Part shown: positions 46,533-59,499 of the stretch, one piece after another
Numbering within the stretch: the stretch's first letter is position 1
How the letters are laid out: every line of letters begins with the position of its first letter
Source: Larix kaempferi
Taxonomy: Eukaryota; Streptophyta; Pinopsida; Pinales; Pinaceae
Length of the DNA: 64,000 nucleotides
Direction of reading: 5' to 3'
Assembly (NCBI GenBank): GCA_027924585.1
Contig: BSBM01000125.1
Coordinates: forward strand, 3,043,001-3,107,000
Position numbers and translations under genes: made by a program
The notes under the pieces: generated by a model
What the model saw: the letters and a program-made list of their open reading frames with translations, nothing else
The model's database searches: none
What the model was told of the DNA's origin: nothing

Positions 46533-48557
46533 TGTAATGTCCCATGTTAATGATCTTATTAAAATGGCAATTTTTCACTTTTTTCCCTAGTTAGACCTTT
46601 GACTAGTTTTGATCTCTAGGTCCCAAATTTGCCCCAAATGATCCCAAATATTCTGAGAAGGTATATGAATGATATTAGAACATAAATATGTGTTTTAGGG
46701 ATGCCTTTGGACCTTTAAAATACTTCTGCAAATCCTCTTTCAATTCTGGTCAATGTACGTAACTTTACTAGTGATTTCCCTTTGACTAGTATTGGTCTCT
46801 AGGTCTCGAATTGACTCCAAATGCCTTCAAATATTCAAGGAAGGCGTATGACTGATATTAGGACTTTAATATTATGTTCAAGGATGATATATTTCCACCA
46901 AAATACCTCTGAAAACTCTCTTAAGATTCTGGACCAAGTATGCAATTTTACTAGTAATTTGGGGTTCAAATCCCCCTGGGGTAAGTACTGAAAATGGCTT
47001 CCCAAATGCCTCCAAAGCCACTCAAATTTCTGAACAGAGGTAGGGAATGTATTAAGGATTTTATTAAGGTCTCATGTGCACCATTAATTGATTATTATAT
47101 CTGTTCCAACCCTCTCCCATTCAACTGCAAAAATCACCAATTCGACCCTTGGGGAAATGGCACTATTTCTTCTCCCAATGCAATTAACTTAGTAAAAATA
47201 CTTCAAATGATCAAGTACAGTACATAAAACTTGTAAAATACATCCATGGCATTCCATTAATCACAAATTCATCAGAGAATCATCCATTCATTCGAAATCA
47301 TCATCAATACATTGGTTCACAACAAGGTAGTGGGGAAATGGCATTGTTCTTCCATTAAAAATGAGATTTATACATTTCTACTTGGAATTTCGACCTGAAA
47401 CTTTCTGGAGATGAAGAACAGAGTATTTACTTCATATTAAAAAATAAATGGGCATTAGAATATCCCCCAAAGAGTACAATAGCTCACCAAAAACACCTTC
47501 CCTCAAGGATCAAGAATATGCCATCAAAACTGGAAATGGTTGAAGGAGTGAGCTGCAATAGAAGAAATCATGAGATTCCCTGTAGCTTACACCTGCAAAT
47601 AAAAACTCCATTAAAGCTCCAAATGAAAGTTTTGAATGGCCTTTCCAATTGCCAACTTGGATGGGAATCTTTCACCCTCGAAATTGGCTAAGGCAAGAAA
47701 CTAGTCATCCACTAGCTCTCCCTCTTCACAAATGCAATTGCAAATTCTACAAATAATCAAAAAGCTGCTTTCATTATTTTTTATTGACATTTATAAAGTT
47801 ATAATGTCCTCCATGGGTCGAATTCCTTCCAAGAGACTCATGCCAACTCAAGTTGGGAAGAGATTCCAAAGAACACCACTTGTACAACAATTCCTAGTCT
47901 TCCACTTGCACCAAATCACATGTGGAAGCATCTTAGCTGCCCTAACACCCTTGAGTGCCCTCTTGGAGTCTATTTTTAGCCCTGACATGTCATATATGTC
48001 ATATGTCAGCCTTCAGGTCCGATTTGTGTCATAGGTGTCATAGCATCTTCATCATTGTTGTCATAGAGCTAGGGAATCTAGCCCAAGTGTCTCACTAGCT
48101 CCAAATTGCCTCTTCCTCTTCCATGGGAGTTACTCTTCCTCTATATTTCGACCTTAGATGAGTCATGCCATGAATAATACCTTTTGGACTTCCCCAAGTA
48201 TGTTACCATTCACCTTGAATTCGAATTGGTGAGAGAATGATGTCAAGTGTAGTGGGGAAATCTAACCATATGTGGGTCCCACTTCCTCCATGTGTCTTCA
48301 TGATCAAATGCCACTTTGATTTTCACTTGTATATATTTATTTATCTCCTTTATTAAATATTTATTCCACTCTAATGTTCAAACATCATTTATTATCCCCA
48401 TTATTCCAAATCCCAAAGCTTCCACCCCAAACCTAGGAAACTAGTAATTTTCCTCCTTGGCAATTATTTGACCTTTAACATCAATTTTACAAACTCTAAT
48501 GAATATGGCCAATGTGATTAGGCCATTGAGACCCAATTCCAAATTTGGGACATGAAA
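46533..48557 (-). repeat. C 3' LTR (left copy)
   Basis: Plus-strand ends TGTAATGTCCC and GGGACATGAAA. The expected ACA end reads AAA in both C LTRs. The antisense ORFs at 46994-47227 and 47732-48034 are not conserved in E. Confidence 0.93.
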
Positions 48558-49934
48558 AATCCTCCCATCCCAATATTGCTTGTCCTCAATCAATTTCAAA
48601 CATGGGCGTTGAAGAACCTGCTTCCTGTATAATTCTTTAAAGTTGCCATTGAATTGCCCAACCTTGAGTCTTTGAGTTTCCATGAAGATTTTAGAGAGAA
48701 ACCGCCATGCTTGTTGTTGCACTACTCTGATAAAAATCACTTTATTAATTGAGAAATCCATCTCCCATATTGCTTGTTTCCCCAAAAAATTTGAAACCAA
48801 TGAGATAAAAATTATTTCAGGGTTCCATTGCTTGTATTGCACCCCAACAATTAAGAGTGCTCTCCAACCCACACCATTAGATAAGAGGATTCCTGGATCC
48901 CATTTTCTTGTATGCATTCTTCCAAACATCATGAGTGCAAAATATATATCATTAAAGTACATAACAACATAAGGAAAATGTACATCGAGAAGATGATTCA
49001 TCAAAGAATCATGAAAGTGCTTGTACCTCCAAATAAGTAGACCATCATTTTTCAAGTGCATACAAGCATCGAGTGAGCAATCAAATCTGATTCAATGACA
49101 TAGGTGAGTATCCCATGTCTTATAACGCTGCTCCAAAAATATGTAAGATGCATCAAAACAATCAGCCCTGTATCCTTTCATCCACATAGTTAATGAAGTT
49201 CCTCCAACATCAATTGAACTAAGCAAGGAGCAAGGAAGATCATGAGTCTTCAAGTGACTCACGTGAACATCATAAGTGTGTCCATGAAGATATGTAACAT
49301 CACAAGGAAAAAAAATATTCTGCTGCAAATGTAAATAATGAGGTGCTCTATTCATGTCATCCTCAAAATGAGAGGTAGGAGTTACATACCCCTCATGTGG
49401 CACCATTAGAAAAAAACCTTTCACCCAATTTTCATCCCCAATTGATGTGGCTGAAAAAGAAGTAGGGGGTGTAGGGGGTGAGGAATTATGAACCAACCTT
49501 AAATCCTTACAACTCTTACCCATTGAAATCTTTAATTCATCCTCTCCATAATTGGCTGGTCCAACTATTGTGAGATCATGTGCCTCCTCCAAGGATTTGC
49601 AATTCTCTCCATGAGGCAACTCATAATCCCTCTGAACAAGGACAAGTGCTTGTCTTTCTTCTTGTTTTAGTGTAGCATCTTCAAGAACTTGCATATCAAC
49701 ATGTACCTCATGTTCCACAATTACATTAGGTTCCTCTTTTGTGACATAAATTATTTCATCATTTTCCTTGAAAAGAGAACCATTGCTCATTATTTTTTCC
49801 GAGTTGCTTCCAAGTTCACTAGGAAACAATTTGAACTCTTGAAAGTATTGCCTCCACTTGTCTTCAAAGGATGGTTTAAGTAATTTTCTAAACTCCTCAT
49901 TCTCCTCTAAGTTTCCTTTCTCATCCTTACTCAT
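48441..49934 (-). pseudogene. C family protein, unknown, one stop
   Basis: A single minus-strand frame of ~497 codons from ATG 49934, interrupted once by TGA at 49092-49094, where B has Trp. I chose 49934 over the upstream ATG at 49988 because MSKDEKG matches the start of the E protein (MTRDEKG). Acidic N-terminal part (residues 1-90, SFEDKWRQYFQEFKLF); then YVTKEEPNVIVEHEVHVDMQ; GFFLMVPHEGYVTP; FDASYIFLEQRYKTWDTHL; YKHFHDSLMNHLLDVHF; NGVGWRALLIVGVQYKQWN; LSKIFMETQRLKVGQFNGNF. The last ~39 codons run through the PPT into the LTR. No protease, RT or zinc knuckle is seen. A Gag-like or accessory role is only inference from position. Confidence 0.75.
48558..48578 (-). other. C polypurine tract
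   Basis: Minus strand ATTGGGATGGGAGGATT ends at the LTR boundary. The same stretch is present next to the B LTR. Confidence 0.75.
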
Positions 49935-50070
49935 GGTGACCAATGAATGCACTTCTTCTCCTACTTCTTCCCTTTCACCAAAGTACATCCAGTTTCAGTT
50001 TCTAAGGGTGGTGGCTTATTTCTTTGACTCCCGGTCTTCATTAATGTTCTCCCACATCAGGTGCGAAGAC

Positions 50071-50085
50071 CATGCTCTGATACCA
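50071..50085 (-). other. C primer-binding site (tRNA-iMet)
   Basis: Minus strand TGGTATCAGAGCATG, one base from the LTR. Confidence 0.95.
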
Positions 50086-50086
50086 C

Positions 50087-52114
50087 TGTAATGTCCCATG
50101 TTAATGATTTTATTAAAATGGCAATTTTTCACTTTTTTCCCTAGTTAGACCTTTGACTAGTTTTGATCTCTAAGTCCCAAATTTGCCCCAAATGATCCCA
50201 AATATTCTGAGAAGGTATATGAATGATATTAGAACATAAATATGTGTTTCAGGGATTCCTTTGGACCCTTTAAAATACTTCTGCAAATCCTCTTTCAATT
50301 CTGGTCAATGTAGGTAACTTTACTAGTGATTTCCCTTTGACTAGTATTGGTCTCTAGGTCTCGAATTGAATCCAAATGCCTTCAAATATTCAAGGAAGAT
50401 GTATGACTGATATTAGGACTTGAATATTATGTTCAGGGATAATATATTTCCACCAAAATACCTCTGCAAACTCTCTTAAGATTCTGGACCAAGTATGCAA
50501 TTTTACTAGTAATTTGGGGTTCAAATCCCCCTGGGGTAAGTACTGAAAATGGCTTCCCAAATGCCTCCAAAGCCACTCAAATTTATGAACAGAGGTAGGG
50601 AATGTATTAAGGATGTTATTAAGGTCTCATGTGCACCATTAATTGATTATTATATCTGTTCCAACCCTCTCCCATTCAACTGCAAAAATCACCAATTCGA
50701 CCCTTGGGGAAATGGCACTATTTCTTCTCCCAATGCAATTAAACTTAGTAAAAATACTTCAAATGATCAAGTACAGTACATGAAACTTGTAAAATACATC
50801 CATGGCAGTCCATTAATCACAAATGCATCAGAGAATCATCCATTCATTCGAAATCATCATCAATACATTGGTTCACAACAAGGTAGTGGGGAAATGGCAT
50901 TGTTCTTCCATTAAAAATGAGATTTATACATTTCTACTTGGAATTTCGACCTGAAACTTTCTGGAGATGAAGAAAAGAGTATTTAATTCATATTAAAAAA
51001 TAAATGGGTCATTAGAATCTCCCCCAAAGAGTACAATAGCTCACCAAAAACGCCCTCTCTCAAAGATCAAGAATATGCCATCAAAACTGGAAATGGTTGA
51101 AGGAGTGAGCTGCAATAGAAGAAACCATGAGATTCCTGGTAGCTTACACCTGCAAATAAAAAATCCATTAAAGCTCCAAATGAAAGGTCTGAATGGCCTT
51201 TCCAATTACCAACTTGGATGGGAATCTTTCACCCTCAAAATTGGCTAAGGCAAGAAACTAGTCATCCACTAGCTCTCCCTCTTCACAAATGCAATTGCAA
51301 ATTCTACAAATCATCAAAAAGCTGCTTTCATTCTTTTTTATTGACATTTATAAAGTTCTAATGTCCTCCATGGGTCGAATTCCTTCCAAGAGACTCATGC
51401 CAACTCAAGTTGGGAAGAGATTCCAAAGAACACCAGTTGTACAACAATTCCTAGTCTCCCACTTCCACCAAATCACATGTGGAAGCATCTTAGCTGCCAT
51501 AACACCCTTGAGCGCCCTCTTGGAGTCTATTTTTAGCCCTAAAATGTCATATATGTCATATGTCAACCTTCAGGTCTGATTTGTGTCATAGGTGTCGTAG
51601 CATCTTCATCATGGTTGTCATAGAGCTAGGGAATCTAGCCCAAGTGTCTCACTAGCTTCAAATTGCCTCTTCCTCTTCCATGGGAGTTACTCTTCCTCTA
51701 TATTTCGACCTTGGATGAGTCATGCCATGAATAATACCTTTTGGACTTCCCCAAGTATGTTACCATTCACCTTGAATTCGAATTGGTGAGAGAATGATGC
51801 CAAGTGTAGTGGGGAAATTTAGCCATATGTGGGTCCCACTTCCTCCATGTGTCTTCATGATCAAATGCCACTTTGATTTTCACTTATATATATTTATTTA
51901 GCTCCTTTATTAAATATTTATTCCACTCTAATGTTCAAACATCATTTATTATCCCCATTATTCCAAATCCCAAAGCTTCTACCCCAAACCTAGGAAACTA
52001 GTAATTTTCCTCATTGGCAATTATTTGACCTTTAACATCAATTTTACAAACTCTAATGAATATGGCCAATGTGATTAGGCCATTGTGACCCAATTCCAAA
52101 TTTGGGACATGAAA
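50087..52114 (-). repeat. C 5' LTR (right copy)
   Basis: TGTAATGTCCC to GGGACATGAAA. Followed by target duplication CCCTC, which then continues as D's LTR. The antisense ORF at 50549-50914 is not conserved in E. Confidence 0.93.
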
Positions 52115-52119
52115 CCCTC

Positions 52120-53380
52120 CTGTGGACCCAATTCCTGGAAGGGAACATGATGCCAAATTCTGGGCTTTCACGTATTCTCAGCCCAATTCATTAGATTCAC
52201 ATCATTAAAATAAAGAATGTGCAGATGCAAACTAAGCCAATATGCACAGCGGAATTTAAAACTCATCCACACACATATCGTATGCCTACAACATATCAAA
52301 AACAGTCCACAATTTAAACATTTTAAAAGTAAATGCATAGACAGAAAAACACTTATCTTCATTGTGTAATTGTCCCCAAACAACTAGCTATGTTGCTGCA
52401 ACGTTCCACCCAACCATAGGCCAATTGTGTTCATAAATCTTTCAACACAACTGCCACCCCTATGTTGGGCATGGTTCTTACAAGGAAAAGGGGACATTCA
52501 AGCTCATGCACAACCAAAGCAATAGAAACCCATCTCACCCCATCATTCTTTCACACACAGCAACTCAAACTGGGCATGGATACACATTTTCAGCAATGGG
52601 ATTTACAAACATAATGGCCATGGATTTTCCCAAATTGTGGGCACACCAAAAATGGACTGTGAGAAAGGGCAATTCGACCATATGGAGAAAAACGATTTAT
52701 CCCACAAATTGTGGGCATTCCAATGGCCAAAATGACCTCCAGGAAACCCCCAAATCGATCTGTTCTCTTCTTCAATAGTAACCAAAGCAAAAACGCCCTT
52801 CTCCCAGCTGAGAAACCAAGAAAAACCAAAAAAACATGGCTGGAAAATTCCCAGGAAGCTCCAAACTCGTGGGAGAGAAAAACTAGTTGATGTGTAATGG
52901 CTTGGGGAGCAATTCATGGTTGTTTTCTTGCCCAAGAAGCAAAACACATTTTTCCATGAAGGGTGGCTTGCCCATACTCGAATATGGACAGCCATACCTC
53001 TCCATTCCCAAGGCATTAACTACTTCAACCAAATCTTGGGAGAAATGAATGATTCGGTACAAAAGTCAACATGGGTAGTTGAGAGTTTGATGGGTTCTCT
53101 CATTGACACTTGGCTTGACTTGATTGACTCAACGGTTTGAATGTTTTCCCTCCTATTTCCTTGTAAAATCATGCCCCCATCTCTTGTTGCATTGCATAGC
53201 TAGCTATGGGTATTTTATTAAAATGCATATTTACAATTCCACTGTGCTTGGCTAGCACATAAACCATATGCATCAATAAATCCATGGCAGGGCCTTGGCC
53301 TTGAGCTCCTCACCGTGATTTTATAACAATATTATATTGTTTACATTTTAATACAATGGGGTCAAAATCGGGATATTACA
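52120..53380 (-). repeat. D 3' LTR, remaining part
   Basis: 'ctgtggacccaattcctgg' onward matches 60189-60885. It ends CGGGATATTACA before the PPT complement. All ORFs here are random. Confidence 0.9.
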
Positions 53381-53396
53381 ATCCCCTCCCCCTTGG
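53381..53396 (-). other. D polypurine tract
   Basis: Minus strand CCAAGGGGGAGGGGAT directly before TGTAATATCCC. Confidence 0.85.
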
Positions 53397-54640
53397 AATA
53401 ACACCGTCCTCAGTGTTCCAACACTTAGGAATATATACCCACTTTACACATGTCTCAAAATTCACAAAATGTGGCAGGTCTATCCTGCATTCATCTCTTT
53501 ACTTTGAACTTTCAGGATCAAGTCCTTTGGCTTCCACAAGCTACTCCTGTTGGCTTAATCTTCCAGTTCAGCAGGTAGGCATCTCTCCACAGCAATCCCT
53601 TCTACTTATTTATCTTCCAGCTGATCTACAAATCTGGAATTTCATGGATTCCATCTTCCTTGTTGTCCTGGAAACTATTCGAGAAAGATATTTATCCAAA
53701 ACAAATAGCTTTTGGTATGCTGCCATGATCAATGTGCACAATTGGCCCACACTTTGCTCACTAGCAACACTTGGCTAGTAACAGTTGCAACAGATGGCTT
53801 TCAATTCCTCAACTATGAGATTCATCATGACAATTCCTGTTAGGACAAGCATAACACAATATTAAAATTAGTCAATTATTTTCCCAATTGACATGGAACA
53901 TCCATGCTTTACTCATGAGACTCCCATACTTTTCATGCTTTCCCAACATACACATGAACTCATTCATATTCATCCTTTCTTTCACAGGAAATTTACTATT
54001 TCAGCATTCACAATTCATTTCAAGCAATTAACACAATCAACTTCCAGTCACAACATGCATTCAACAATCCTCTGTTTCTAAAATGCATTAGTCAAAAGGG
54101 ATAGAGAAGAGTAAGATTTTTCCCCCTCTTAGTCTTGTTCAAATCCGGAGCCACACCACAACTTTTGGTTTCATGCTCCTTAGCCTCTTTCACTTCAATG
54201 TGAATGCTTGACTTGCCCGTTCTTGGCTATGACACTTAGTGTCTAAGGTCTGCCTAAGGATTTTCAACTAGGGAACCTTTTCCCATTGTTGCTTATAGAA
54301 CCTTTGGCTGCTAGGACCTACACATGTCCACTAGCACCATCTTTCATTACTGCTCATACTGAGCTCTTTAGGACGGACATATGTCTACATGCGTCATCTA
54401 GATGCTTTCTTAGTCCTTGCTTCCAACAATAACTACACTCAAACATTGAATCAATTCACATGTTCAGTTTATTCTCATAGGGTTTATTTCTAAACAAGAG
54501 TTTAAGAAATCATAAACAATTCATATACACATGTATATTCATAAGCAAGAAGCTGCAAGATAACCAAATACTTATCTATATGGGATGTCTTCACTTTATT
54601 CCACAGGATCCTTCTTTGCTTTACAAGCCTTGGATTTCCC
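53397..54640. other. D internal, non-coding
   Basis: No recognisable coding or repeat structure. Confidence 0.5.
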
Positions 54641-55620
54641 GTGGACACAATAATGAATGTTGGGCTAGCATGCAGGCTACTCCACAACCATTCGAATAGG
54701 AAATGCCAGGCCAGTATGCCGACTGGGTTTATCAATCATCTCATTTAGCAATATGCTAGGCTAGTGCTCTGACTGCTTTTATTAATTAATTAAAGAATGT
54801 TTGGCCAGCACGCCGGCTACTCCACAACATCAAGGGTTTAGTGCCCCCACCAACTACTCTCTGAATTTATCAAGCATTTGTAGCGCCCAACCAGTTACTC
54901 TCTGGATTTACTAAGAATTTATGGCGCCTAACCAGTTACTCTCTGGTTTAACCAAGAATTATGGTTCTTTTTAGGGTCCTTGCTTTTCTGCAATGACCAA
55001 GGTTTCCAACAAAGAAACAATAGTGTATCAACTTAGCTATTAGAAGACTTATACCTGAAATATTCATTATTCCCAACAAAAAAAAATTGAAAATGAATAC
55101 TTATCTGTATTGTGCATCTTCCTTGCTACTCCACAGGTTTCCTTCTCTGCTTTACAAGTCTTGGATCACCTGTGGGGTGGATGCTTGGCCAGCACACATG
55201 CTGCTTCCACAACATCATCCGAATAGGCAATGCCAAGCTAATACACCGACTGGGTTTATCAAGCATCCCAAAAATCGGTATGCTAAGCCAGTATGCCGAC
55301 TGGGTTTATCAAGCATTTCAAAAATTAGTATGCTAAGCCAGTACGCCGACTAGGTTTATCAAGCATACAACGACCATCTCCAAGCCAGTTCTCCAACTGG
55401 GTTTATCAGGAAATAACACCCTTCACTAATACCTCCACAACATGCAAATAACCAATGCCAAGCCAGTACACCGACTGGGTTTTCCAGACATCCAACAACC
55501 ATTCACCACAATATCCACACAACCAATGCCAAGCTAGTACACCGACTGGTTTTATCAGGCATACAACAACCATTTCCAAGCCATTACACCAAATGGGTTT
55601 ATCAGGCAATAAGAACAACA
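54641..55620 (-). repeat. Hairpin-bearing tandem repeats in D
   Basis: About eight units of ~50-70 bp with the core CCAGT-N6-ACTGG-GTTTATCA, at 54711, ~55240, 55288, 55338, 55385, 55463, 55534 and 55581. Three units at 55251-55360 have an exact 50-bp period. A related trio at ~54850-54950 has AACCAG-N7-CTGG. The arms pair in most units, and in the last unit both arms changed together (CCATT/AATGG). Confidence 0.88.
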
Positions 55621-57073
55621 TAATATGATTACGTGGTTCCCTCCAGGAACTCCATAGGTGACTTACTTGATTGCAGGCTAGCATGGCCCCATAATACCCT
55701 ACTCACACTACACAAGGATGATGCCCCTTTTCTGTTACACAACTCCTCGGGTCTATCCATCTCTTCTAGTGTCCTTTAGTGTGAACGTAGAAAGGTTACC
55801 ACTGCCCATACAGTCCTCTCGAGCACCCTTCCTTAACTTTTTCTCTTACATGCAACACCAGATTGTATCTGTGGAAGCTGATAGCACAAGAAGGATAAGT
55901 AGGCTCATCAGTATTGTTGTTCTAAAATTGTAATCATATTTCATAACATTCACTATCAAGTATTGAAACACCAGGAATGCATCCATTCCCTTAGGGTGTA
56001 GTCAATATTGACAACCCTAACATAATCCATCACCCGAAAGGTATGCATCCCTTTCTGATGTGATTCATGTAGGCCCTAATCATACTCAAGCAGTCTGAAA
56101 TAACACTGAAATAATAAAACATGATCTGCATATTAAATCTGATAACTGGACATGTATATTCTTAGTTAGGGTTACAGAATACTTATTCGTTTCACGGATG
56201 TGTCTTTTCTTCATTTGCAAAGAATGGGGGCTCCCTTCTCTGAGTCAACAGTCCTTCGGTTTGCCACCCAAATCCTTTCACGTTCCATAACCCACACATG
56301 CCTTTTGGGCATAACTTTACTATTTCACTCACATGCTTTACCAAGATGTAATTCGGTTGAGACATTATCAATATGGCGTTTCACCCTAAAACCATTTCCA
56401 AAGCATGGGATCCTTCCCATCTAGATTGGCTTCTGCAGGCCATCACACATGGTCTTTCTGCAATGTGTCATCCTGGCACACTTATCAAATAGCCAAACAG
56501 TCATCAACATTTAGCAATAAGCTTCAAATCTGATTGTTCCATAACCAATCAATGTCATTAATAATTAAATTCAATATGAATTTGCAATTCTGTCTACTAC
56601 AAAAATTGATTTCCTTAGTAATGAGGCTATCCTCATATTGTTTGGTCCTCGTAAGTGGTATCACTCTGTCCATTATGGTTTCACCCTTGCTACCATACAT
56701 GAACATCCACCTACAACATGTCCTCCTGACACAATCTTATATAAGCCAAACGGTCATTAGCAATTAATAGCAAAATTTTGAATTTGAAATTCACAAATCT
56801 GTTTCATGCATTAGTTAAATTCCACAACCATGAGAACCTTCTCATAACCTTTGGCCTCTATACATGGTAGATCCCGGTCTTTACTATGGACTTATCCTCA
56901 TTGCCATACGCAAGACTTTTCCACCTAAAATCTGAAACTTCAATCAGCCAAACATGTTGTGAGTATCTTATGCATATAATCCTTTCATTGCTACAACTAT
57001 CACTGAAGTGATCTCAGAATTATAACACTCAATAATTCAAACACCTTCAGCTGTTGACATTTGAAATACAATG

Positions 57074-57109
<36 letters not shown>

Positions 57110-58170
57110 TAATAGAATTGCAAGACACGGGTACATTGTTCATGCAATTTAAATAAATTGTAAATACTCATTACTTCACATCCATATTCTTTTATGCAAC
57201 CATGTCCTTTCGACAGAGTACTCTAGTAGCCCATCAACATGTCTACCTTCTTCATGCAATCATTCTCCTGCATTCATAGCAGCTCATGAAATGGTCTCAG
57301 TACTAACAATAGTTCACCATTTCATCTATCATCTAATTGCATTGAAATATATATATCACAACCATGCATTCACACTATGCATCTCAACATGTGCACTCGC
57401 ACATATGCATGCACATTCACAACATTTACATAATATTATGATGTACATTCACTTAATGCATAACCCCTCAATGCAACCTTGCATTAATCCATGCATACTA
57501 TGTACCCACGCCTATTATGGCCTAACCATGACTGCCACTCATAGCATGCACTACCACAACAGGACCATAAGTCCTCACTTGCTTTGGTTGTTAAACTCAC
57601 AACCGACATACTCAAATAGCATGATATAATTTCATATGAATGCATTGATATTTCTAAGCAATTATAGGGTGTAAAGATCATTGCCTTGACTTACCCGCAC
57701 CTCACCATACTTGGTAGGTTGACACTCACATTCAGGCACTCAATACCACATGCAAATCCATCAACATAGTTTAAACATAGTTGAAGGGATCTCACCCAAA
57801 TCCTCTTTTAGCATTCATGCAATTAAGCACAGTTAACCCTTACCTACATGGTTGTTATTAACATCGCTTGATGTTACCTGATCAGTTGGCCTCTTACCAA
57901 GGCTACTCAGTCCTTTTGCCAACATCATGATCACGGATTTGTTGCACTATCCTCTCTTCATAAGGTGGTTGGTCTCATGCAACAATGTCATCAACTTCTT
58001 TAGCCATGCTTTGATTGTATTTTGTCCTACAACCAATGCGGACACAACTAATTATTAACAACCACCATAATTATCTCAAGTCGCTCATTGCATATGTAAA
58101 CCTCACTAGTTTACCAATATGCAATATCCTAGTCATGCACAAACATTTTCACATGCAATGTGCAATGTTT
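55621..58170. other. D internal, non-coding
   Basis: No gene. Contains the TA microsatellite at 57076-57108 and many 'catgca' words at 57380-57560. Confidence 0.5.
57076..57108. repeat. (AT)n microsatellite
   Basis: About sixteen uninterrupted AT units. Confidence 0.95.
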
Positions 58171-58412
58171 ATTAATGTGCTATTTGGTGCATATTCATTT
58201 CATCTATGTAATCTCTTGCATTTTCAACATTCTTATGCCATAGTTTATATGCATGACAATTTCATAATTATAAATACGATATAATTATTAATTATAATTA
58301 TTAATGTGCTATTTGGTGCATATTCATTTCATCTATGTAATCTCTTGCATTTTCAACATTCTTATGCCGCATAGTTTATATGCATGACAATTTCATAATT
58401 ATAAATACGATA
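58171..58412. repeat. Direct duplication of ~112 bp
   Basis: 58171-58281 is repeated at 58300-58412 with a 2-bp insertion ('atgccgcat' for 'atgccat') as the only clear difference, separated by 18 AT-rich bases. The near-identity indicates a recent event. Confidence 0.93.
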
Positions 58413-59499
58413 GCAAAACAGGGGTTAAGAAATTCTCCTTTTCCAATCCCTCATCGTAGCATGGAATCCCTCTTCCATATCATAGCTGGTCTGGTTTCCT
58501 TCTAGTCATGCAATTATAGAAATTGCCCATATTGACAACAATTTTTTTGTCAAAACAGCCACTGGCACACTTCTACACCAAATATCTATGATATATGTGG
58601 ACCTCATTCAAATTATGGTCATGCAACCTTGTTCTCCTCTGAATAAGCTTTCCAGTGCCTATCCCAGTGCTCCATTCCGATCCAGAACATGGAATTTACA
58701 TTCTTTCAAAAATGCAAACTTTGCCCAAATTTTCTGCACTTTTACATAGGTGCAATTTGTTCTCAAAGGCCAACTTCAGCTGCTTGTAGAAGCAAATCTA
58801 CGAAGAATCATGAAAAATTATCTACCGGGAGAAGGTAGTACATATAACAAGGAACACTCAGCAACCTTCGGATCCCTGTTCCAATGCACCAATCAACTTC
58901 TATAAAATTCAAGGTTTGGCTACTTTTAACTTTCCACTTTTCCCTCAATCTCAAAATTTGGCCAAAAATGGCTATCTCCCAATCTATGCATTTCTGGAAA
59001 ATCTTCGTCTAACAGAAAATGTCCGTATTAATGAGAATATGAAATGCCTAGTTCAGTAAAAATTTTGATTCCCACATCTAGGGTCACTTTTACTGTCCAC
59101 AAGCTTTTCAAAATCCCGAAAAAGTGGCCCGGAACAGTGCTTTTTGGCTTTCTGGTTCACCCCAACTCCACATCCTTTGGAGTTCAGCTCCAAGATTCCA
59201 AACTTAACACTGTGCCTGCTCCATGGCCGCACCATATCAATTTCAGGTCAATTTGACCTTCCGTCAAGCCTCAGGACACCGTTTTATCGAAGTCACTATT
59301 CTCCATTTTTTGTCAAATTGGAGCATACTGGGTTCGGGACCCTCTTTGGTTCTTTCATGGCCTTCATTAATGGCCTCCGAACCCCACAGGAATCATCCCA
59401 TTCTGAGCCCGACTGCTCCTTCTACCCAAAAATCAAGTTTTGGGCTCTATACTTTTTTTTTTTGCTCCTCCCATCGCTGGCCGCGGCTCAACCTCTGCG
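58413..59499. other. D internal, non-coding
   Basis: Nothing recognised. Overlapping ORFs at 59044-59554 are not supported. Confidence 0.5.

Larger units (their letters stand above)
46533..52114 (-). mobile_element. C: near-complete non-autonomous LTR element of the B/C/E family
   Basis: 5,582 bp with two 2.0-kb LTRs, 1.5 kb internal DNA, a tRNA-iMet PBS, a PPT, and a perfect target duplication CCCTC at 46528-46532 and 52115-52119. It sits 14 bp inside D's LTR. There is no protease, RT or integrase. The only coding capacity is one long frame for a protein of unknown type. The two LTRs are nearly equal in length (2,025 and 2,028 bp) and similar at ~98% by rough inspection, so the insertion is fairly recent. 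Confidence 0.93.

Noticed and set aside
46360-46590. Ser-Asp repeat protein and its opposite-strand ORF
   Set aside because: Both are by-products of a hexanucleotide-type simple repeat.
50549-50914. 121-aa ORF antisense in the C LTR (also 46994-47227)
   Set aside because: It is present only because the LTRs are copies of each other; the matching stretch of E's LTR has an early stop.
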